Shown in pieces: positions 53,751 to 58,105 of a stretch of DNA of 58,105 bases. The notes beneath the pieces are model-generated. The model had not been told where the DNA came from. It made no database searches and worked only from the letters and a program-made list of their open reading frames with translations. The stretch's first letter is position 1, and every line of letters begins with the position of its first letter. This DNA comes from Xanthobacteraceae bacterium (GTDB lineage: Bacteria; Pseudomonadota; Alphaproteobacteria; Rhizobiales; Xanthobacteraceae), in NCBI GenBank assembly GCA_019746355.1, contig JAIESC010000264.1, positions 1 to 58,105 on the forward strand, in the 5' to 3' direction. A program made the position numbers and the translations under genes.

Positions 53751-54199
53751 CCAGCGCGCGTCTCGCCGCCGCCAATCGCCGGAATGCCCGGCGAAGCACC
53801 GGGCCGCGCACCGCGTCGGGAAAGCTCACCGCTGCAAGGAATGCCTTGCGTCATGGGTTGAGCATCCCCGTGCTTGCCGATCCCGTCCTGGCAAAAGAAA
53901 TCGCCGGGCTGGCAGAGCGGCTCGCCCATGGCTCTGCAGACCCGGAGATGCGCGAGCTCGCCGTCCGCGTTGCCGCGGCGCAAGTCGATGTCAGGCGCGT
54001 GCGCAGCGCTCGCAATGCTCTGTTCACGCGGCCGCCGATGGGTGTGCCCGCCACGCAAGCTCGATCGGGTGGGCTGCGCGGCGAGATAGGGGAGCTGGTC
54101 GCGCTCGACCGTTATGAGAGGCAGGCCATGTGGCGTCGGAAACTGGCGATCCGTGTTTGGCAAGCGGCGCTGTTGCGCAGCATCGGCGGTGCGACATGA
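53747..54199 (+). CDS. STGPRT/NALRHGL-motif protein, second gene of the trio
   Basis: A 150-residue, highly basic protein. It begins MTSARLAAANRRNARRSTGP, followed by RTASGKLTAARNALRHGLSI. This AANRxNAxxSTGPRT-x-x-GK-x-x-x-x-NALRHGL signature is widespread in alphaproteobacteria, acidobacteria and planctomycetes, often in multicopy accessory loci, and has no known function. The Arg/Lys-rich N-terminus could bind nucleic acid. The rest is helical (RVAAAQVDVRRVRSARNALF). Its start and stop are both ATGA overlaps with its neighbours, so all three proteins are made from one coupled message. Confidence 0.75.
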   Translation: MTSARLAAANRRNARRSTGPRTASGKLTAARNALRHGLSIPVLADPVLAKEIAGLAERLAHGSADPEMRELAVRVAAAQVDVRRVRSARNALFTRPPMGVPATQARSGGLRGEIGELVALDRYERQAMWRRKLAIRVWQAALLRSIGGAT

Positions 54200-54606
54200 C
54201 CAGACGAAAGCAGCGATCCTCCCGCGAGCGCGGGCTCAACCTTGCTGCGGAAATCGCCGGGTCGCAGGACACCCCGCTCGATGTGCTGCTTCGCATGATG
54301 CGGGATCCGGGCATCGGCAGTCGCGAGCGGACCGAAATCGCGAAAATCTGCCTGCCGTTCGTCCATCCGCGGGTTGCCCAGCTTTGTCCATCGGAGAACG
54401 AGCCGGAGCAAGAGCCGGTCGACATCTGCGATCCGGCCTACATCCATGAGCTCGTTCGAGCCTTGGCATTTTCGCTGAGCGCCTCGGCCCAGCAGGGCCG
54501 GGAGCTTCCAGCCCACATCTGGGATTTGATGAGATGCATTCCCCGCGCGCTCAATGAGCTGCAAACACGCGCGTCAGGCAAAGCTTCAGGTGCTGCGCAG
54601 AGATAG
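54196..54606 (+). CDS. Phage-small-terminase-like or DUF-type protein, third gene of the trio
   Basis: A 136-residue protein starting at the ATGA overlap. The order is a basic N-terminus (TRRKQRSSRERGLNLAAEIA), then GSQDTPLDVLLRMMRDPGIG and SRERTEIAKICLPFVHPRVA. The pattern of TPLxxLLxxMRDP followed by RxExAKxxLPFxHPR resembles small proteins annotated near phage packaging genes (small-terminase-like), though I cannot confirm homology. The second half (YIHELVRALAFSLSASAQQG, then HIWDLMRCIPRALNELQ) is helical. No portal or large terminase gene is present. Confidence 0.65.
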   Translation: MTRRKQRSSRERGLNLAAEIAGSQDTPLDVLLRMMRDPGIGSRERTEIAKICLPFVHPRVAQLCPSENEPEQEPVDICDPAYIHELVRALAFSLSASAQQGRELPAHIWDLMRCIPRALNELQTRASGKASGAAQR

Positions 54607-54710
54607 CACGGCGGGAATAATATGAGTAACGCAACCTATGAGTGCAGACAGAAAAAACGAACCCATTTCGCGTCCGGCTGCAGAGCAATCGCACTTGGCG
54701 CAACTCGGGG

Positions 54711-54754
54711 GGTGCGCTCCCTCCCCCTGAAAGGGGGAGGGTTGGGGTGGGGGT
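54711..54754. repeat. Family R4 GC-rich inverted repeat, complete copy
   Basis: GGTGCGCTCCCTCCCCCTGA, then AAGGGGGAGGGTTGGGGTGG. CTCCCCCT pairs with AGGGGGAG around AAAG-type loop bases. The left 23 bases recur at 58029-58051. It resembles a repeat found between genes of many rhizobia and burkholderias. Confidence 0.75.
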
Positions 54755-54788
54755 CCGCTTGCGCGATCAGCCAGCGAAAACGGTCGCG

Positions 54789-55151
54789 TCAGCGCCTTGC
54801 TCTCCGCGCTGGTGCGCCGGGCGCTGGCGTGCCGGCCGTCCATGGGGCCATCGCGTGGCCCATGAGCATTGCGGTGTTGCGTTGAGCTTGCAATGCCCCG
54901 TCAGGTTGCGCGGCCGCTTGGGCAGCGCCGGCACGCCGTGCCGCGGGGCGGGCCGTTGGCTGGCCGCGGGCGTAGATCCGCGACTCGGATGTGATTGCCG
55001 ATTGCCGCATGTTGCGCGTCGGAGCGCTGTTCGGATCGGTCGTGTCGGCGCGCGCAGGACCCGTCGCGCCGTAGCTCTGCGCGATCGCCGCCGGCGACCC
55101 GCAAACCAGCATCAGTGCCGTGATGAGAACCAGCTTTCCTTTCTGTGTCAT
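54789..55151 (-). CDS. Small secreted protein of unknown function
   Basis: A 120-residue protein. ATG 55151 has GTGGAG eight bases upstream. A clean Sec signal (MTQKGKLVLITALMLVCGSP, AAIAQ) gives a mature protein of about 95 residues that is disordered and rich in Ala, Pro, Arg and Thr (PARADTTDPNSAPTRNMRQS). It has no Cys in the mature part. It is the same strand as the cytochrome operon, 137 bp downstream, and may or may not belong to it. The low-complexity C-terminus (GTPAPGAPARRARR) makes the gene less certain. Confidence 0.5.
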   Translation of the reverse strand: MTQKGKLVLITALMLVCGSPAAIAQSYGATGPARADTTDPNSAPTRNMRQSAITSESRIYARGQPTARPAARRAGAAQAAAQPDGALQAQRNTAMLMGHAMAPWTAGTPAPGAPARRARR

Positions 55152-55288
55152 GCACGTGACTCCACATGGATGGTTCCCCCTTAAGGGCGATAACAGGGGG
55201 GTGGCATGCGATGTTCCGGGCCAAACGTTTGAACGTCTGGTGGGAAACGCACGCTGGCGGGATCACGCGCGATGCACGCGCGGCGTCC

Positions 55289-55621
55289 TCAAGGTCCCTG
55301 GATCGATCGGATGTAGGCGACCATCGCATCGGCGTCGTCCCGGCTGAAGCGGAACAGCGGCATTTCCTCATGGCCGGTCAGCAGGCCGCCCTGAAGCCGT
55401 ATCGACAGCTTCGCAAGGTTGGTCTGGTTGTCCAGGTTTCGAAATCGCGGCGCGGCCGGATGTTTGCTGTTTCCGGTTTTGCCGATGGCGTGGCACGCGC
55501 TGCACATGCCGCGGGCCATAGCCTCACCGCGTTGCTGCAGCGTGTCAGCCATGGCCGGTGCCGAACCAACCGCCAGCATCAGCAATGCAACGGCCATCAT
55601 GTGCTCGCGACGGGCTGTCAT
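55289..55621 (-). CDS. Small periplasmic cytochrome c
   Basis: A 110-residue class I cytochrome c. The signal is MMAVALLMLAVGSAPAMADT. The heme site is C40-SAC-H44 (MCSACH) and the probable sixth ligand Met87 in HEEMPLFRFSRDDADAMVAY. ATG 55621 has GGAGAG upstream. It lies 26 bp after another cytochrome c gene of similar size in the same direction. Such soluble monohemes pass electrons between periplasmic oxidoreductases and terminal oxidases or reductases. The operon as a whole lies downstream of a FixK/FNR-type box. Confidence 0.92.
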   Translation of the reverse strand: MTARREHMMAVALLMLAVGSAPAMADTLQQRGEAMARGMCSACHAIGKTGNSKHPAAPRFRNLDNQTNLAKLSIRLQGGLLTGHEEMPLFRFSRDDADAMVAYIRSIQGP

Positions 55622-55647
55622 CTCACTCTCCGGTTAAAGCTGCGGCG

Positions 55648-55992
55648 TCAGCGTTCGAGCGACTTGAGGTAGGCGATGACGTCGTGAATCTGCCCGGGAT
55701 CGAGCTGAAACTCGGGCATGCTGGGATGGCCGGTGCGGATGCCTTCGGCCAGGGCCTCTTCGAGGTTCTCGACCGGATAGTGCAGGTGCAGGTTGCGAAA
55801 CGGCGGTGCGATGGCAAGCGGGCTCGCGCCCTGCTTTTCGACCGAATGACACGTCGCGCAGTTGGTTCGCACGAAGGTCCGGCCCCGCTGCTCGGCCGGC
55901 GACTGCGCCCACACCGGGCCCGCCGCGAGCGCACCGAACGCCGTCAGGTGAACGGCAACCGCGAGGACTTTCACCGGAAATGTCGTCGTCAT
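55648..55992 (-). CDS. Small periplasmic cytochrome c
   Basis: A 114-residue class I cytochrome c. Its ATG at 55992 overlaps the stop of the DUF6455-like gene (ATGA). The signal ends GPVWAQSPAEQ. The heme site is C45-ATC-H49 (NCATCHSVEKQG) and the likely axial Met is Met92 in TGHPSMPEFQLDPGQIHDVI. Sequence differs from the next cytochrome except around the heme and the MP-x-F segment. Coupled translation with DUF6455 links the two proteins in function or dosage. Confidence 0.93.
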   Translation of the reverse strand: MTTTFPVKVLAVAVHLTAFGALAAGPVWAQSPAEQRGRTFVRTNCATCHSVEKQGASPLAIAPPFRNLHLHYPVENLEEALAEGIRTGHPSMPEFQLDPGQIHDVIAYLKSLER

Positions 55993-56423
55993 GGCTTGCG
56001 CCTCATCGCTTGGTTCCGCTCCTGCTGCAAAGCCGTCAGCGTGCCGGTGTTCGGGCAATAGGATTGCCACGCGGCGTTTTCGGGGCGCTGCTGCAGGTCG
56101 TGCCGGCATCGCGATTTATCCGCACACAGCGTGCAGAGGCGTGACAGATCCCGCGCGACCGCCGGATGATGAGCCGACAGGTGTGCGGGATCGAGGTTCA
56201 GCGCGCGAAGCCGCCTGGCCAGCAGATCGGTCGATGTGTCGGGCCACTTGCCCGCCAGCGCCCGGAGCCCGGGCGCGCTGGTGCCGATCTCTCGCGCAAT
56301 CGACGCGGCCGCTTCCGCGTCGAGCCGCCCGACCTCGGCCAGCCGCTTGTGCCGGCCGAGCCAGTCCGTCCACCGCCGGAGCAACCGGCGCACCAGCGTG
56401 GTGCTGTTTCGGTCGGAAGGCAT
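55989..56423 (-). CDS. DUF6455-like cysteine-containing cytosolic protein
   Basis: A 144-residue protein without a signal peptide. The C-terminal half has CTLCADKSRC (Cys97, Cys100, Cys106) and, 16 residues on, Cys123 in AAWQSYCPNTGTLTALQ. Four cysteines in a CxxC-x5-C-x16-C pattern suggest a zinc or iron-sulfur site. The WQ-x-YCPN-x-x-x-x-x-AL element is the hallmark I associate with DUF6455. The function is unknown. It starts one base after the lipoprotein stop and overlaps the cytochrome start, so it belongs firmly to the operon. Confidence 0.75.
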   Translation of the reverse strand: MPSDRNSTTLVRRLLRRWTDWLGRHKRLAEVGRLDAEAAASIAREIGTSAPGLRALAGKWPDTSTDLLARRLRALNLDPAHLSAHHPAVARDLSRLCTLCADKSRCRHDLQQRPENAAWQSYCPNTGTLTALQQERNQAMRRKP

Positions 56424-56424
56424 C

Positions 56425-56964
56425 CTAGAACGTGGCGGGTCTGCTCAGCACCACGCCGAGCGCCGCGTTTCGAGGAGGCTTCGCCGCCGTGGCGCGGGCC
56501 ATGGTGAGGAGCTGATCGCGGGTCGTGACCCAGCAGATGTCGCTCGACCGGTCGCCGCAGATCGCCTTGCGCGTCGCCTCGTCGGCATCCAGCTCGTTGA
56601 TGCCGAAGATCTGATAGACGCCAGGCGTCAGCCGGCGGCCGAGCCAGTAGAGGAAGATCTTGCCGTTTTCGTCGCTCGACTGAATGAGGAAATCGTTGCC
56701 GGCGAGCGGCTGAGCCACGAAGCGCCTGGCATCGCGCGCAAGACCGCTGGCGCGGACATACTGTCCGTCCTTCCACTGATAGCTCGAGGCGTGGACGCCG
56801 CTCGCTTTGTTGTCGACGAACTCCTCATAGAGATGCACCTCGAATTGCTGTCCAAGCAGCGGCTGTGCGTCGGTAACGAGCGGCGTTTCCGATTGGACGC
56901 AGGCCGACAGGAACAGGGCTGCGATCGCCGCGCCGGCAAGCTTTCCGAAGACCGTCCGTGACAT
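56425..56964 (-). CDS. Lipoprotein of unknown function, first gene of the cytochrome operon
   Basis: A 179-residue lipoprotein. The signal is KLAGAAIAALFLSACVQSET with lipobox LSAC and Cys22. The mature protein is beta-rich, with GKIFLYWLGRRLTPGVYQIF near residue 103 and two Cys (AICGDRSSDICWVTT) near residue 138-146 that probably form a disulfide. I do not recognise a family. ATG 56964 is 54 bp from a FixK/FNR-type box. It opens an operon of lipoprotein, DUF6455 protein and two cytochromes c. Confidence 0.8.
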   Translation of the reverse strand: MSRTVFGKLAGAAIAALFLSACVQSETPLVTDAQPLLGQQFEVHLYEEFVDNKASGVHASSYQWKDGQYVRASGLARDARRFVAQPLAGNDFLIQSSDENGKIFLYWLGRRLTPGVYQIFGINELDADEATRKAICGDRSSDICWVTTRDQLLTMARATAAKPPRNAALGVVLSRPATF

Positions 56965-57017
56965 GGTAAGCTCCTGATCTGATGTGGCGCATTGTGCCAG
57001 CCGGATCAGGATCGGCT

Positions 57018-57031
57018 TTGATCTGCCTCAA
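57018..57031. promoter_or_regulatory. FixK/FNR-type box TTGA-TCTGCC-TCAA
   Basis: A perfect TTGA-N6-TCAA half-site pair, 54 bp from the start of the lipoprotein gene on the minus strand. If centred at -41.5, transcription would begin near 56983. This predicts induction of the cytochrome operon at low oxygen. The neighbouring box at 57083 would serve the opposite gene. Confidence 0.75.
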
Positions 57032-57082
57032 CCGGGCGTAGCGCCGAAGAAAAGGAATTTCAGCGGACCCACGAATACCCGG

Positions 57083-57096
57083 TTGACCTGCGTCAA
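57083..57096. promoter_or_regulatory. FixK/FNR-type box TTGA-CCTGCG-TCAA
   Basis: A second perfect TTGA-N6-TCAA site, 61 bp upstream of the universal stress protein ATG (57158). TTGACCTGCGTCAAG is close to the FixK2/Anr sites described for rhizobia and pseudomonads. A start near 57131 would follow from -41.5 spacing. Confidence 0.8.
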
Positions 57097-57157
57097 GGGA
57101 CGGCTGACGGACCTCACCTAGCCTGTATCTGACCCGCTGCGCGAGGAAGGAAAAACG

Positions 57158-57982
57158 ATGCGTTACGCAAGCCTGATGGTTCATCTCGAGCTCGATGCCG
57201 CGAACGAGGCGCGCCTGCGGGTGGCCGGCGACCTCGCCGAGCGGTTTGGCTCGCGCATCATTGGGATCGCGGCGGGCGATGCCGTGCCCGGGCTCTACTT
57301 TGCCGAAGGCGCGTATGCCGCGGATCTGATCGAACAGCAGCGCGCCGCAATCAAGGCTCGAATGGCCGAGACCGATCGTGCCTTTCGTTCGGCCGTCGGC
57401 CCGCGGGCCAAGGCGCTCGAATGGCGGGCCAGGCTCGGCGGGCCCGGCGACTTCGTGGCGCGGCAGGCGCGGGCCGCGGACCTGATTATCGTCGGAGCGG
57501 CTGTGCCCGGAGGAGTCGATCCGGCGCTCCGGCTCGACACGGGCGAACTGGTGCTGCAGGCCGGACGCCCCATCCTGGTCGTGCCCGAAGGCGTTTCCGG
57601 GCTGCGGGCGAAATCCATCCTCATTGCCTGGAAGGATACGCGCGAGGCACGCCGGGCGGTGCAGGATGCCCTGCCGCTGCTGAAGCAGGCCGAGGAAATC
57701 TGCGTCGTGCAGGTGCTCGAACGCGATGACGACAAGGCTGGCGCCCAGGCCGTGCTCGACGATGTGATCGCCTGGCTCGCGGTGCACGACGTGCAGGCGA
57801 CCGCTGCCGTTCCAGCGGCGAGCGCCAAGTCCGATCCGCTCGGTTCGCTTGCGGCAGACATGAATGCGGACCTGATCGTCGCCGGCGCCTATGGTCATTC
57901 GCGGCTGCGCGAATGGGTCTGGGGTGGAATGACCCGCGACCTGCTCACATCCACCAGGTGCTGCTCGCTGCTGTCGCACTGA
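57158..57982 (+). CDS. Universal stress protein, two tandem Usp domains
   Basis: A 274-residue UspA-family protein. AGGAAGG lies seven bases before ATG 57158. Domain 1 (about 1-145) opens YASLMVHLELDAANEARLRV and has DLIIVGAAVPGG; domain 2 (about 150-274) has SILIAWKDTREARRAVQDAL and the ATP-binding G-2x-G-9x-G(S/T) region at LIVAGAYGHSRLREWVWGGM TRDLL. Both halves are typical of tandem Usp proteins that respond to oxygen limitation. The FixK-type box upstream fits. It faces the cytochrome operon across a shared regulatory region. Confidence 0.92.
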   Translation: MRYASLMVHLELDAANEARLRVAGDLAERFGSRIIGIAAGDAVPGLYFAEGAYAADLIEQQRAAIKARMAETDRAFRSAVGPRAKALEWRARLGGPGDFVARQARAADLIIVGAAVPGGVDPALRLDTGELVLQAGRPILVVPEGVSGLRAKSILIAWKDTREARRAVQDALPLLKQAEEICVVQVLERDDDKAGAQAVLDDVIAWLAVHDVQATAAVPAASAKSDPLGSLAADMNADLIVAGAYGHSRLREWVWGGMTRDLLTSTRCCSLLSH

Positions 57983-58028
57983 AACAGCCGTGCTGCGAAA
58001 AGAAGACGGAAGCGCTAGCAACACGGGC

Positions 58029-58051
58029 GGTGCGCTCCCTCCCCCTGAAAG
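58029..58051. repeat. Family R4 repeat, left part only
   Basis: GGTGCGCTCCCTCCCCCTGA plus AAG, identical to the first 23 bases of the copy at 54711. The remainder diverges at GCTACGAC, so the element is truncated. Confidence 0.7.
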
Positions 58052-58105
58052 CTACGACATTCACACATCTCCTGGAGCTTGCTGCAAGGCTCGGAAACTG
58101 ACTCC

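Overview
This window reads as chromosomal DNA of a high-GC alphaproteobacterium, most likely Hyphomicrobiales near Xanthobacteraceae/Nitrobacteraceae (Bradyrhizobium-, Rhodoplanes- or Pseudolabrys-like). The grounds are codon use, five complete Bug/TctC solute receptors, NitT/TauT ABC importers, a GcvA-like LysR gene divergent from a small basic protein, FixK/FNR-type boxes (TTGA-N6-TCAA), and a dispersed palindromic repeat with core GCGCGTTyACGCGCGTCTTC. I see no rRNA, tRNA, CRISPR array or intact insertion sequence.

Layout. 1-7.0 kb: the start of an enolase-superfamily gene, a Bug receptor, an LLM flavin monooxygenase and a four-gene carbohydrate-type (MalFGK/Ugp) ABC importer. 7.0-9.6 kb: an MDR oxidoreductase, a repeat-rich gap, a small secreted protein and a broken arylsulfatase. 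9.6-16.3 kb: two Bug receptors around paired cupins, then a cyclase-family hydrolase and a DMSO-reductase-family molybdoenzyme. 16.4-22.0 kb: a small secreted protein, a MetE-core-like methyltransferase, EutC/EutB without microcompartment genes, and a divergent ThDP-dependent enzyme. 22-24 kb: a receiver-only response regulator, a DUF2188-like protein and a GST. 24.2-29.8 kb: a 4,5-dihydroxyphthalate-decarboxylase-like protein, an SsuBC-type transporter with two permeases, an FAH-family hydrolase and a convergent periplasmic binding protein. 30.1-31.3 kb: a binding-protein fragment abutting an APH-fold gene with foreign codon use. 31.4-42.1 kb: another binding protein, then a complete MdtABC-type RND efflux operon (NodT-family channel, adaptor, two pumps). 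42.1-44.6 kb: a chimeric pseudogene, a methyltransferase and two VOC proteins. 44.8-49.7 kb: a Bug receptor, a D-aminoacylase-like amidohydrolase and a LysR/small-protein pair. 49.4-52.5 kb: two fused gene remnants, a Gfo/Idh/MocA oxidoreductase and a Bug receptor. 53.1-54.6 kb: three translationally coupled genes of unknown function. 54.8-58.0 kb: a cytochrome c operon and a universal stress protein gene facing each other across two FixK-type boxes.

Most of the window is a catabolic and uptake repertoire: receptors and ABC importers beside hydrolases, oxygenases and cofactor-dependent lyases. It is scarred by deletions that fused unrelated genes. The most promising leads are the coupled trio at 53.15-54.61 kb, the twin FixK-type boxes controlling the cytochrome/Usp locus, the foreign APH-fold gene with an altered Brenner motif, the 93-bp in-frame insertion in one RND pump, and the importer operon that begins with a leaderless decarboxylase-like protein.
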